Of a stretch of 64,000 nucleotides of DNA, positions 26,178 to 34,714 are shown piece after piece. The stretch is from positions 62,001 to 126,000 of the forward strand of contig NZ_FZOT01000007.1 of NCBI RefSeq assembly GCF_900188095.1. Direction: 5' to 3'. Made by a program: the position numbers and the translations under genes. The notes beneath the pieces are model-generated. The model was not told where the DNA came from. It did no database searches and saw nothing but the letters and a program-made list of their open reading frames with translations. Source of the stretch: Noviherbaspirillum humi (GTDB taxonomy: Bacteria > Pseudomonadota > Gammaproteobacteria > Burkholderiales > Burkholderiaceae_D). How positions within the stretch are numbered: the stretch's first letter is position 1; each line of letters begins with the position of its first letter.

Positions 26178-26851
26178 CGCGTCACCTCCCCGTTCGCTCC
26201 GGTCCCGGCTTGAGCCGCCTCCGACGTATTGAGCACAAATTCGATGAAATGCGCGGGCGTCGGCGGTTTGCCGCCCGGAACGGCATCCGCGGCGGCATTC
26301 TGAACGCTGTTTCGGATCGCCATGTTGCCGAAGGATTTGCCATTGAACACCTCGTCGCGGCTCAATGCCTTCACATAGGACGCCACGAGTTCCGGCCGCA
26401 TCGCCCGGCCCTGGATTTCTATATCCCTGCCCAGGCTGCGGAGCGCGAAATGGGTTAGCCAGACGTCCGGCAAGGCACTGCGCGACAAGGCCGTCAGATA
26501 CTCGGTGTGGCTATGCGAATCCTCCGGCCGGCCATTCTTGATGAAATCGAGGATCCGGCTTTTCGCTTCCAGCAGCGCCTGCATTCCGGCGGCGTCGGCT
26601 TCCAGGTTCTTGTCGGCGGCAATCGGCTTGCTGCTTTCCGCCACCTTGATCAACTGTTCCTGGAGTTTGCGCGCCCGGCTCTCGACGATGCCGGCTTCTT
26701 TCTGAATCTGGCTGCTGCGATAAAGGGAGTAGCCGCCGAGGGCTGCCATGCCCGCGCCGATGGCAAGCAACGCCTGCGCCATCGCCAATGCCGAGAACAG
26801 CTTCTTCGGCTTGAGGAAAATCGGATTGTAGAGATTGATCTGCTGGCTCAT
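26174..26851 (-). CDS. PilN-type MSHA assembly protein
   Basis: 225 aa. It starts MSQQINLYNP, the classic PilN opening (QINLYNP contacts the PilM/MshI cleft). A membrane helix (about ALAMAQALLAIGAGMAALGG), a coiled coil and a small C-terminal domain follow. It sits between the PilM-like mshI and the PilO-like mshJ, with four-base overlaps on both sides, so the three form the inner-membrane alignment complex. Sometimes annotated as a second MshI. Confidence 0.85.
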   Translation of the reverse strand: MSQQINLYNPIFLKPKKLFSALAMAQALLAIGAGMAALGGYSLYRSSQIQKEAGIVESRARKLQEQLIKVAESSKPIAADKNLEADAAGMQALLEAKSRILDFIKNGRPEDSHSHTEYLTALSRSALPDVWLTHFALRSLGRDIEIQGRAMRPELVASYVKALSRDEVFNGKSFGNMAIRNSVQNAAADAVPGGKPPTPAHFIEFVLNTSEAAQAGTGANGEVTR

Positions 26852-27786
26852 AGCGTCTTCTGCTCCACTCTGAGGCTCAAGCCGAGCGAGGTGAAAAACC
26901 TGGCTTGCAGCTTCCGTGCCGCCAAGTGAGGCACGGCGGAAAAATCGAACACGGTGCTCAGCTCCAGGAGTTCGGGATTCAGGTCCAGGTTTTCGGCCAG
27001 ATAGCGCAACAGCTCGTCGAGCTCGGCTTCGCCCGGCACAAGGAAGAACCGGCTGATCGGCAGGCTCGCGAATTGGCGCCGGAAGTGGTCGAGCGAGCGC
27101 TGCACTTCCAGGGCGATCTTTTCGAAAAGCTGATCTGTTGTCGCGGCGTCGGCGATCGTCAGCTCGGCGGACGACACATCGAAACGCCGGGCGAGATACA
27201 ACTCGCCGCCCGCCGTGAAGGTCAGCAGCGCGCCGCGAGCGTCGAAGGCCAGCATGACCAGGGCGCGGCCGGGCTGCTCGGCCAGCGCGGCGATATTGCG
27301 CTGCGCCAGCTCCGGCACGTCGATCGCCTTGAGCGGGAGCTTCGCGACTTCGAAGCGCTCCTGCATCGTTCGCACCTGGCTCGACTGCGCCACGATGGCG
27401 TACATGATCTGCTTGCGTCCTTCGCCGGTGCTGGGAATGTTGAGGACGTCGACGATCGCGTTGTCGATCGGGAAGTCGATCATGTCGCGTATCAGCCAAA
27501 AGATGGCGGATTTGAGTTCGTTCTTCGGGACGTTCGGCGCTTCCACCGGAAGCATCTGATACGTGCCGGCATCGATGCAGGTCGTCAGCTCGTACTGCTC
27601 TCCCTGCCAGCGCTTCGACAGGCTGGCCAGCAAGTCAGGCACCGAGCCTTCCAAGGCATGCGCCTCCGCCAGGGTGACCAATGGCCGGCCACCCTTGCGC
27701 TGCACATGCGTCACGCAGCAGCCCTGCTGGTCCAGGGTGATCGCGCGCCACCCCTCAAGCCGCTTCCGTTTCCCAAAAATATTCAT
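26848..27786 (-). CDS. mshI: MSHA biogenesis protein MshI (PilM-like)
   Basis: 312 aa from MNIFGKRKRLEGW. It has an actin-like ATPase fold of the PilM type with segments such as LPVEAPNVPKNELKSAIFWL and ALVMLAFDARGALLTF. It lies on the cytoplasmic face and binds the N-terminal peptide of the PilN-like protein. Upstream extension of the frame into the pilin-like gene is unlikely to be translated. Confidence 0.85.
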   Translation of the reverse strand: MNIFGKRKRLEGWRAITLDQQGCCVTHVQRKGGRPLVTLAEAHALEGSVPDLLASLSKRWQGEQYELTTCIDAGTYQMLPVEAPNVPKNELKSAIFWLIRDMIDFPIDNAIVDVLNIPSTGEGRKQIMYAIVAQSSQVRTMQERFEVAKLPLKAIDVPELAQRNIAALAEQPGRALVMLAFDARGALLTFTAGGELYLARRFDVSSAELTIADAATTDQLFEKIALEVQRSLDHFRRQFASLPISRFFLVPGEAELDELLRYLAENLDLNPELLELSTVFDFSAVPHLAARKLQARFFTSLGLSLRVEQKTL

Positions 27787-27850
27787 TGATCCGGTACCTG
27801 TTGTTTCCGTTCTTTGCCCTGATGTCGCTGCATTGTTTGGCCTGTTTCCG

Positions 27851-29065
27851 TCATTGCACGATCTCCCGCCATCCCTGCACGCCCCCGCCCTTGGTGCGCA
27901 CCCGTCCGCCAGAGGGAAGGCCAGCGCTGCTCGCAGGGACCGCCACGCCGGAAATCGCATAGTCCGATCCCTGCGAAGGCCAGCGCATCGTCACCGTCGT
28001 GCCGGGCGCAACGCTCGGGCAGTACGTTCCCTGCCCCACCATGTTGCCCTTCCCGTTCCAGGCCGCCGTGCGGCCGGTGCAGACGGACGCGTCGAAGCTC
28101 GCCAGATTGCCGTTCGATGCCAGGCCGATGTTGTCGACGACGAGCGAATAACGGGTGCTGTTGGTGGTGACCGACGGCGCGATGGGGTTGCCGGTGTCGC
28201 TGCCGCCGATGCCAAAGCCGGTCAGCACGGGTGTCGAGCCGGACATCAACACATCGGACACGTCGATATAGCCGACCAGCAGGTAGAACTTGTTGCCGAA
28301 GGTCGATCCGCTACCGATGGAGAGGTTGAGCACGCCATTGTTAAGCGAGCCGCCCGACGGCGGATTCATGATGTAGAAGGTCTGCGCCCAAATCCGGTTG
28401 AGGTTGCCGTTACAGTTCGACGAGGGAGACGAATACAGCAGGCTGGCCGGCACCGCGCTGTAGGTATTGCCGTCGGAGCCGGTGAAGCTCAACGTGGAAA
28501 CCGACCAGGTCTGGTTGCAGCTGGTGCCGCTTTTCCACGCAAGGTTGACCAGCACCATGGTCGTTCCCGCGGCGACGGTATGGGTCAACCCGGAGATGGG
28601 GCCGGAGGTCGCGGTGGGACTGACGAACTGTGACGCATTGACGCTATTGGCCGTGCTGACGACCGACGCTTGAATACTGCGCGATGCGCCTCGCACCAGG
28701 CTGCCGCTTCCACTGGTGGTCGACCCTGTGATACTGACCACGCACACGCCGCTCGTGTATGAAACGTAGGAGATCGACGCCATGCCGCTCCCCAGCATGG
28801 ACACCGACGTCTCGCCAATGGAGGAGGACGTCGTTCCGGCATCGCACGCGGCTCCGCCGGCGAAGCGCGCCGCCGCCCGCTCCGCGGCCGACTCGGCGAT
28901 CAGCAATGCTTGCGCCCTGTCGTCGGTGTCGACAGCGTTGCGATTGACGCCGCTGCTCAGGGACAGGCCGGCCTGCACCACGGCTGTTAAGAGGAACAAG
29001 ATCAACAGCGTCACGGCCAGGCTGACGGCGCCTCGTTGAAATTTCCTCGTAATTGGCGTGTTCAT
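27851..29065 (-). CDS. mshP: MshP-like pilus protein (PilX type) with large C-terminal domain
   Basis: About 404 aa from ATG (GTGGAAATC just before; a GTG at 29074 is possible). The N-terminus RGAVSLAVTLLILFLLTAVV is the PilX/MshP helix without a normal prepilin peptidase site. The rest is a large Ser/Thr/Gly-rich beta domain, much longer than Vibrio MshP (about 140 aa). It contains paired cysteines, e.g. near TSCNQTW and SNCNGNLN. This tail could be an adhesive or tip domain; inferred. It is the only protein of the cluster with such an expansion. Confidence 0.65.
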   Translation of the reverse strand: MNTPITRKFQRGAVSLAVTLLILFLLTAVVQAGLSLSSGVNRNAVDTDDRAQALLIAESAAERAAARFAGGAACDAGTTSSSIGETSVSMLGSGMASISYVSYTSGVCVVSITGSTTSGSGSLVRGASRSIQASVVSTANSVNASQFVSPTATSGPISGLTHTVAAGTTMVLVNLAWKSGTSCNQTWSVSTLSFTGSDGNTYSAVPASLLYSSPSSNCNGNLNRIWAQTFYIMNPPSGGSLNNGVLNLSIGSGSTFGNKFYLLVGYIDVSDVLMSGSTPVLTGFGIGGSDTGNPIAPSVTTNSTRYSLVVDNIGLASNGNLASFDASVCTGRTAAWNGKGNMVGQGTYCPSVAPGTTVTMRWPSQGSDYAISGVAVPASSAGLPSGGRVRTKGGGVQGWREIVQ

Positions 29066-29076
29066 GATTTCCACGG

Positions 29077-29613
29077 CTAATTCCGCACGGCGACCCAGCT
29101 CTTCATCGAATAGGTCTTCGATGTCACGTCCGGATCGTAGGTGACGAGCGTTATGGAGAGGAAGCGCACCGTGGACTGGGTACAGGTGAGTTCCGTGAAG
29201 GTCTTGTCATAGCAGGTCACGGCGAAGCTGCTGACATTGGTCAGCAGCGGCGCCGTCACTGTCGATGTCGACACCGCGGCTGCCAGATAGCCGAGATTGA
29301 GCGTGCTTCCCGATTTCGTCAGTGTCACTGTGGTGCTGCCGATCAGCGAATCGTTGCGGGCGAACGTGAGGCTGTTGGTGGGGCTGGCGACAGGACTGAT
29401 GGTGGTGATGGGAAGCGTGAGATCCCGAAGCTCGAACCCGATGCGGTCCATTGCGTAGCGCAGCGCGTCTATCGATGCGACCGCATTCCGCGCGCCGAAG
29501 TAGGCATTGAGACTGGCCCGCGCAACCGGCGCAAGCAGGCCGGCGAGCACGCCGATGATGGCAATGGCGGTAATCAGTTCGATCAGGCCGATGCCGGATG
29601 CGCGCTTGTCCAC
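29077..29613 (-). CDS. mshO: MshO-like minor prepilin
   Basis: 178 aa. Prepilin leader with cleavage at SG/IGLIELITAIAIIGVLAG: Gly at -1 and Glu at +5 are present, but +1 is Ile rather than Phe or Met. The hydrophobic helix is followed by a beta-rich globular part with a Cys pair (TCYDKTFTELTC). Its place in the block of minor pilins mshC-D-O-P supports the name. Such proteins prime pilus assembly. Confidence 0.72.
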   Translation of the reverse strand: MDKRASGIGLIELITAIAIIGVLAGLLAPVARASLNAYFGARNAVASIDALRYAMDRIGFELRDLTLPITTISPVASPTNSLTFARNDSLIGSTTVTLTKSGSTLNLGYLAAAVSTSTVTAPLLTNVSSFAVTCYDKTFTELTCTQSTVRFLSITLVTYDPDVTSKTYSMKSWVAVRN

Positions 29614-29622
29614 CGGCCGCTC

Positions 29623-30048
29623 CTAGTAACTCACCAGCAGCATCGCCAGCGAGGAACTCACCCCCGATGGACAGGCTGCGGTGGTTCCGGCGCAGGACAC
29701 CGTGATGGTGACCTTGCTGCAGGTGCCGCCGCTCGGGCAGCCATCCGTGCTGGTGGCGGCAGCGGAGGTGACGCCGGGCGTGTTGTAACCGGTCTCGGCA
29801 ACCGCCGGCGCGGTTGAGCAGGCGTTGGTGACGCTGGCGTCGCCATAGGCATTGAGCCGGCGCAGCACCATCATGCGTTCGGCGCAGGACTGTGCGATCT
29901 GCGTCGCCTTCTGCATCGCTTCCGCGCGCAGCAGGCCGCTCTGCAGATTCGCATAGAGATTCGTGATGCCGGTGAAGCCCAGGCTGAGCAAGGCGATCAC
30001 GAAGATGAGTTCCACCAGGGTGAAACCCGGTTGCGGGCGGCTCGCCAT
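29623..30048 (-). CDS. mshD: MshD-like minor prepilin
   Basis: 141 aa from MASRPQPGFTLVELIFVIAL: a classic type IV prepilin leader with G/F cleavage and Glu at +5. The mature part is rich in Ala, Thr and Cys, with disulfide potential (CSTAP, GGTCSK, CAGTTAAC). It lies between mshC and mshO with very short spacers. Naming follows gene order, not a database match. Confidence 0.72.
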   Translation of the reverse strand: MASRPQPGFTLVELIFVIALLSLGFTGITNLYANLQSGLLRAEAMQKATQIAQSCAERMMVLRRLNAYGDASVTNACSTAPAVAETGYNTPGVTSAAATSTDGCPSGGTCSKVTITVSCAGTTAACPSGVSSSLAMLLVSY

Positions 30049-30049
30049 G

Positions 30050-30607
30050 TCAGCTCCGCTCCGCCAGGCCGGAAACGGGACGGACATACACCGAAAGGCT
30101 TTGGCCCGATACGGTGATTGTCAGGGTTTTCGCTGGATTGGCCGTCAGCATACTGGCCCACACGTACGAAGAACCGCTTGCCGAATAGGTGCCTGGCCGA
30201 CCCGCCGTGTCGAAATCGACTGTCGTGTTCGCCGGCGCGATGAGCGCCTGGTCCAGCGTCACCTGGTAGCTGCTGCCGGTAGTCGGGTTGATTGGCGTCG
30301 CATTCACCGCCGAACAGAGATTGCCCGATGACTGAGCCAGGCATACAACCTGGTAGGCATTGCCCGATGCATTCACCGAGAGACGAAGCGGCACGCCTGC
30401 GCTGATGGCCAAGGCCTGGACCTGGCTCAAATCGCGCCGCAACTGGTCCGCCTGCGCCGCCAGCGTGCGCTGCGCACTGTTGGCATTGACTTTCACCATG
30501 GTGACCGCCGCGAGCACGCTGACGATGACGGTAACGAAGATCAGCTCCACCAGGGTGAAGCCGCATCGTTTCCGCCGCACGCAGGTCGGGCTCGTTCGGG
30601 ATCTCAT
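30050..30607 (-). CDS. mshC: MshC-like minor prepilin (GspH type)
   Basis: 185 aa from the ATG at 30607; an in-frame ATG six codons upstream is possible. Leader CGFTLVELIFVTVIVSVLAA has the G/F site and Glu at +5. The C-terminal domain resembles the GspH/FimT pseudopilin fold with VVCLAQSSGNLC. It is separated from the major pilin gene by a probable attenuator hairpin. Confidence 0.72.
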   Translation of the reverse strand: MRSRTSPTCVRRKRCGFTLVELIFVTVIVSVLAAVTMVKVNANSAQRTLAAQADQLRRDLSQVQALAISAGVPLRLSVNASGNAYQVVCLAQSSGNLCSAVNATPINPTTGSSYQVTLDQALIAPANTTVDFDTAGRPGTYSASGSSYVWASMLTANPAKTLTITVSGQSLSVYVRPVSGLAERS

Positions 30608-30644
30608 GTCAAGGGACAAGGTCATCTGCCGGGTCAGGCGCTTG

Positions 30645-30676
30645 AAAAAAGAATCGGGCGTCCGGAACGGAAGCCC
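30645..30676 (-). terminator. Probable attenuator after the major pilin gene
   Basis: On the minus strand GGGC-TT-CCG, a 3-base loop, and CGG-AC-GCCC fold into a stem with a small internal bulge, followed by six T. It lies just after the mshA stop and before mshC. It would let most transcripts end after the abundant pilin. Confidence 0.5.
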
Positions 30677-30694
30677 TCAGGCGAACGCCAACGA

Positions 30695-31093
30695 TCAGTT
30701 CGGAGACGGAATGGAAATATCCGACGGCGCCGCCACGATTGCAGCGGTGCCGGTGCCGGTCGCGGATACGGTGAAGGCCAGGTCGGCGGAGCCGTCCAGC
30801 TTCTTCACGCCCGGGCAGGTGATGCTGCCACTGCCGGCGGTGCAGGTCGGATCGGTTTGCGCGACGATTTCGGCGATGCTCGGCGCCGACTTCTTTGCCG
30901 AATAGGCAACCGCCCAGGCGGCCTTCAGCGAGGCGAGGGTCGACTTCTGGGCGGCATCATTGGCTGCCTGCTGGGAGTTGCTGAACTTCGGAATCGCGAC
31001 CGCGGCCAGGATGCCGAGCACGACGATGACGACGATCAGTTCGATCAGGGTGAAACCGGCTTGAACGGCCTTGCTGGTGTAGCGCTTGGACAT
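30695..31093 (-). CDS. mshA: MSHA major pilin-like prepilin MshA/MshB
   Basis: 132 aa from the ATG preceded by AAGGAGTTTTAC, the best ribosome-binding site in the operon, as expected for a major subunit. Leader QAGFTLIELIVVIVVLGIL has the G/F site and Glu at +5. The mature pilin has the N-terminal alpha helix and one Cys pair (TDPTC and ITCPGVK), like MshA. Only one such pilin gene is present where Vibrio has mshB and mshA, so the A/B choice is open. Confidence 0.85.
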   Translation of the reverse strand: MSKRYTSKAVQAGFTLIELIVVIVVLGILAAVAIPKFSNSQQAANDAAQKSTLASLKAAWAVAYSAKKSAPSIAEIVAQTDPTCTAGSGSITCPGVKKLDGSADLAFTVSATGTGTAAIVAAPSDISIPSPN

Positions 31094-31159
31094 GTAAAAC
31101 TCCTTTGAGAAATAAAGATCACTGCGGTTTAATTGAGCCACTTAAGGGCGTGCTCATTC

Positions 31160-32389
31160 CTACCTGCCCTGGACATTCGTCAGCTGGCTCATGTCCCACA
31201 TCGGCACGAAGACACCGAGCGCGAGCACCAGCACCAGCACCGCCATGAAGGACAGCATCAGCGGTTCGATCTTGGTGGAGAGCATCTTCAGCTCGTGCTT
31301 CACTTCGCGCTCGTACATGTCGGCGATCTCGTTCATCAAGCCGTCGATATCGCCGCTTTCCTCGCCGACGGCGATCATCTGCAGTACGATGGGCGTGAAC
31401 ACGCCGGTCGTCTTCGCCGTCTTGAGGATGGTTTCGCCCCGCTCCACGCCGTCGCGCATCTGTTCGACCGCGCTGCCGATATAGCTGTTGTCGACCGTGC
31501 GCGAGACGATGCTCAGCGCCTGGCTAGCCGGTATGCCGCTCTGCTGGGCCAACGCCAGGCTGCGCGCGAAGCGGGCCATGACCGCCTTGTGGATGATGGG
31601 CCCGGCAATCGGAATGCCGAGTTTCGCCTTGTCCCATGTGTAGCGGCCATCCTTGGATTTGACCCATGCGTTCCAGCCGATGACCGCAAGCAGGGCCAGG
31701 CCGAGCAGGATAGGCCAGTTGTTCGTCATGAAGGACGAGCTGTTCAGCAGCACCCGCGTCATCAGCGGCAGTTCGATCTTGGCCTTGGAAAAAATCGTCG
31801 CGAACCGGGGGATGACCATCAGGTTGACGACGCTCATGGCGCCGATCATCGCCAGCATGACGAACTTCGGATACTGCAGCGCCGCCTTGACCTGCTCCCG
31901 CATGCTGCGGTCGAACTCCAGATAATCGTGCAGCCGCGGGAAGATTTCCGACAGGCGCCCGGTGATTTCTCCCACTTGCACCATGCTGATGAAGTAGCTC
32001 GAAAACACCTTGGCATGGGCGCGCATGGCCGCCGACAGCTCCTGGCCGGCGTTGAGCGACTCGCGCAGGTTGCCGATGACGCGGCCGAAGGACTTGTTGG
32101 TCGCCGAATCGCGCAGGCCGTCGAGCGCCTGCATGATCGGCACGCCGGCCTTGAGCAGGGTGTACATCTGCCGGCAGAACAGTTGCACGTCCAGCGTCGT
32201 CACCGGGACATCGGTCAGCTTTTCCCACAGCCTGCCGCTCTCGCTCCTGGCCTTTTCCAGCTTGATGTCGATGGGAATGGCGCCGATGTTCACCAGGTAG
32301 GCGGCAACTGCGCCGCTGTCGGCGCCATCGACCACGCCTTGCATCAGCTCGCCGCGGGAATTCCTTGCGCGGTAATGGTAGGACGCCAT
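31160..32389 (-). CDS. mshG: MSHA inner-membrane platform protein MshG (PilC/GspF family)
   Basis: 409 aa. It has two tandem GspF domains: the first includes LFCRQMYTLLKAGVPIMQAL, the second FARSLALAQQSGIPASQALS. Three membrane helices are visible, including one at the C-terminus (about LSFMAVLVLVLALGVFVPMW). It is the platform turned by the ATPase MshE, whose stop is directly before this ATG. Confidence 0.93.
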   Translation of the reverse strand: MASYHYRARNSRGELMQGVVDGADSGAVAAYLVNIGAIPIDIKLEKARSESGRLWEKLTDVPVTTLDVQLFCRQMYTLLKAGVPIMQALDGLRDSATNKSFGRVIGNLRESLNAGQELSAAMRAHAKVFSSYFISMVQVGEITGRLSEIFPRLHDYLEFDRSMREQVKAALQYPKFVMLAMIGAMSVVNLMVIPRFATIFSKAKIELPLMTRVLLNSSSFMTNNWPILLGLALLAVIGWNAWVKSKDGRYTWDKAKLGIPIAGPIIHKAVMARFARSLALAQQSGIPASQALSIVSRTVDNSYIGSAVEQMRDGVERGETILKTAKTTGVFTPIVLQMIAVGEESGDIDGLMNEIADMYEREVKHELKMLSTKIEPLMLSFMAVLVLVLALGVFVPMWDMSQLTNVQGR

Positions 32390-32390
32390 C

Positions 32391-34088
32391 TCAGAACACC
32401 GCCTGGTTGCTGACCGTCATGGCCTCGGCAATGGTGGTTCGACCTTGCCTGGCCAATTCGGCGGCATGGCGGCGCAGGTTCAACCCGGCCATCTGGCGCT
32501 CGGCGGCTTGAATGAATCCAGCGTGATCTTCGCGGCTGGCGATGTCGGCCAGCGCTTCCGTCATTTCGAGCATTTCGTAGACGCCGATCCGGCCGCGATA
32601 GCCGCTGCCATTGCAGTGCGGGCATCCCCGTCCCTGAGCGTATGTCTGTGCGGCCCCGTCGCCAAGAGTAGCCTTGAGCCATTCGCGTTCGGCGACGCTG
32701 GGTTCGCAGGGCTCGCTGCAGGCATCGCAGATCAGTCGCACCAGCCGCTGCGCCATCACCACCTGCAGCGCCGAAGCCAGGATGTACCCGGGAACGCCCA
32801 TGTCGAGCAGGCGGTTGGGCGTGCTGATCGCGTCGTTGGTGTGCAGCGTCGAGAACACCAGATGGCCGGTGAGCGCCGCCCGCATGCCGACCTGCGCCGT
32901 TTCCTCGTCGCGCATTTCGCCTATCAGCACCACGTCCGGATCCTGGCGCAAGGAGGCGCGCAGCACGCGGGCGAAGGTGAGATCGATCTTGTCGTTGACC
33001 TGGACCTGATTGATGCCGGGCAGCTTGTACTCGACCGGATCCTCGATGGTGATCAGCTTGCGGTCGGATGTATTCAGCTCCGAGAGCGCGCCGTACAGCG
33101 TCGTGGTCTTGCCGCTGCCGGTGGGGCCGGTCACCAGCACCAGGCCGTTGGGGCGGTGAATGATCTCGCGAAAGCGCTTGAGCATCGACTCCGGCATGCC
33201 GATCACATCCAGGCCGAGTATGCCGCGCGACTGGTTCAACAAGCGCATCACCACCGATTCGCCGTACTTGGTCGGCATGGTGGACATGCGGACGTCGATC
33301 TGCTGCTGGCCGACCCGGATGTTGAAGCGGCCATCCTGGGGCAGACGCTTCTCGGAAATGTCGAGGCCGGCCATGATCTTGAGGCGCAGCGCCAGGGGCG
33401 CCGCGATGCGCAGATCGGTTTCGGTCTGCAAGTGCATGACACCGTCGATGCGCAGCCGGATATGCAGTGCCGACTCCTGCGGCTCGATATGCACGTCGGA
33501 CGCCTGGACCTGAGAAGCGTCGTCGAAGATGGTCTGCAGCAGCCTCACGACCGGCGCCTCTTCCAGCCCGACGCCGCCGGCGTCGCTGAAGCTGATCTGC
33601 GTCTCGCCGACTTCCTGCTTCAGCTCGCGCGCAGCGTCGCTGATCTCTTCGGTTTTTCGGTAGATGCGGCTGATGGCCTGGAAAAGCGCTTCCTCCGCCA
33701 CGACCGCCAGCTCGATATCCTTCTTCAGCAGCCGCGCGATCTCGTCGTACACGAAGAGATCGGTGGGATCCGCCATGCCCACCAGGGCGCTGTTGCCGCG
33801 ATCTTCGAGCACCAGCGCCCGGTACCGGCGCGCCCGCATTTCCGGCAGCTGGCGGACGACCTCGGGATTCAGGTTGTAGGTCTTGAGATTGATGTAGGGA
33901 ATGTTCAGCTGCCGCGTCATGGCGCGGCAGATGTCATCCTCGGAAACATAGCCATTCGCGATGAGGACCTGGCCGAGCTTGCGCCCGGACTCCTTCTGCT
34001 CGGCCAGGGCCAGACGAAGCTGCTCTTCCGTCAATACCTTTTGCTGCAAAAGGATTTCGCCAAGTCTTACCTTTTCAGGCCGTGCCAT
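32391..34088 (-). CDS. mshE: MSHA pilus extension ATPase MshE with c-di-GMP-binding MshEN domain
   Basis: 565 aa from MARPEKVR. The N-terminus carries the MshEN c-di-GMP receptor: two 24-residue motifs beginning RLG at residues 8-31 and KLG at 37-60, each ending in Gln, separated by five residues, exactly the published layout. The C-terminal GspE-type hexameric ATPase has Walker A GPTGSGKTTTL, Asp box GEMRDEETAQVG, His box HLVFSTLHTND and a zinc-binding tetracysteine (CDACSEPCEP region and CPHC). In Vibrio, c-di-GMP binding to MshE drives pilus extension. First gene of the operon. Confidence 0.94.
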   Translation of the reverse strand: MARPEKVRLGEILLQQKVLTEEQLRLALAEQKESGRKLGQVLIANGYVSEDDICRAMTRQLNIPYINLKTYNLNPEVVRQLPEMRARRYRALVLEDRGNSALVGMADPTDLFVYDEIARLLKKDIELAVVAEEALFQAISRIYRKTEEISDAARELKQEVGETQISFSDAGGVGLEEAPVVRLLQTIFDDASQVQASDVHIEPQESALHIRLRIDGVMHLQTETDLRIAAPLALRLKIMAGLDISEKRLPQDGRFNIRVGQQQIDVRMSTMPTKYGESVVMRLLNQSRGILGLDVIGMPESMLKRFREIIHRPNGLVLVTGPTGSGKTTTLYGALSELNTSDRKLITIEDPVEYKLPGINQVQVNDKIDLTFARVLRASLRQDPDVVLIGEMRDEETAQVGMRAALTGHLVFSTLHTNDAISTPNRLLDMGVPGYILASALQVVMAQRLVRLICDACSEPCEPSVAEREWLKATLGDGAAQTYAQGRGCPHCNGSGYRGRIGVYEMLEMTEALADIASREDHAGFIQAAERQMAGLNLRRHAAELARQGRTTIAEAMTVSNQAVF

Positions 34089-34220
34089 GCTCGCTTCCCG
34101 ACTCAATAGATTGGAACCGTATGGTTCGCCGATTTTGTGAGAAACAGTTTCATCGCACCAAGCTTTTCGGTTGTTTCCCTCGCTTATTCTACCCAAGGTG
34201 AGATTGCTGATCAGAATTAT

Positions 34221-34236
34221 GTTGAGCTACCTCAAC
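34221..34236. promoter_or_regulatory. Palindrome upstream of mshE, possible operator
   Basis: GTTGAG-CTAC-CTCAAC is a perfect 6-bp inverted repeat about 130 bases upstream of the mshE start. It is not followed by a T run, so a protein-binding site is more likely than a terminator. The binding factor is unknown. Confidence 0.3.
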
Positions 34237-34714
34237 TCTCCGGCCTTCCCTTCGCGGGAATTCTGGTGTAATCGAAAAGGAAAGTAGTCAGGGGGGCTTA
34301 CCAGGAAAATGGTATTGCTCCGTACACCTTCCTCACTTTTCCCTATGAAAAGCGGATTCCAGGCGCGAATCCGCATTCGGTGAAGATCCCGAATGCGCTA
34401 AAGCAGCACGAAAGGGTAAAAAGGCGCGAGGCGAGGATTGATCGTCCCGGTCGAGTGGTTTTGACGCCACAATCAGGATTTCAGGCAGATGGGAGCCGGG
34501 GGAAAGGACATCCTGAAATTTCCCACCATGCGGCAGGCGACCCGATGGCGCGGGCGACTATGGCGGTTTTCCGGCACCTGGCGGCGCTAGCAGGATGTGG
34601 CGCCCTGATGAGAGATGGCGAAGGAAAAGGATTCTGCTTCTGCTGGTTGCAAACGAGCGTTTGCAATCAAATCACCCGAGTAAAAAGACGGTGAATGCGG
34701 CCATTGCGACTGCT
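34237..34714. other. Intergenic stretch with one long palindrome
   Basis: No coding potential is convincing between mshE and the next gene. It holds a perfect inverted repeat at 34648-34667 (TTGCAAACG and CGTTTGCAA around AG), which resembles LacI/GalR-type operators but lies at the 3' side of the neighbouring gene. Otherwise nothing recognised. Confidence 0.35.

Noticed and set aside
34241-34714. Possible riboswitch or small RNA upstream of the msh operon
   Set aside because: No conserved aptamer pattern or terminator could be traced; only isolated palindromes were found.
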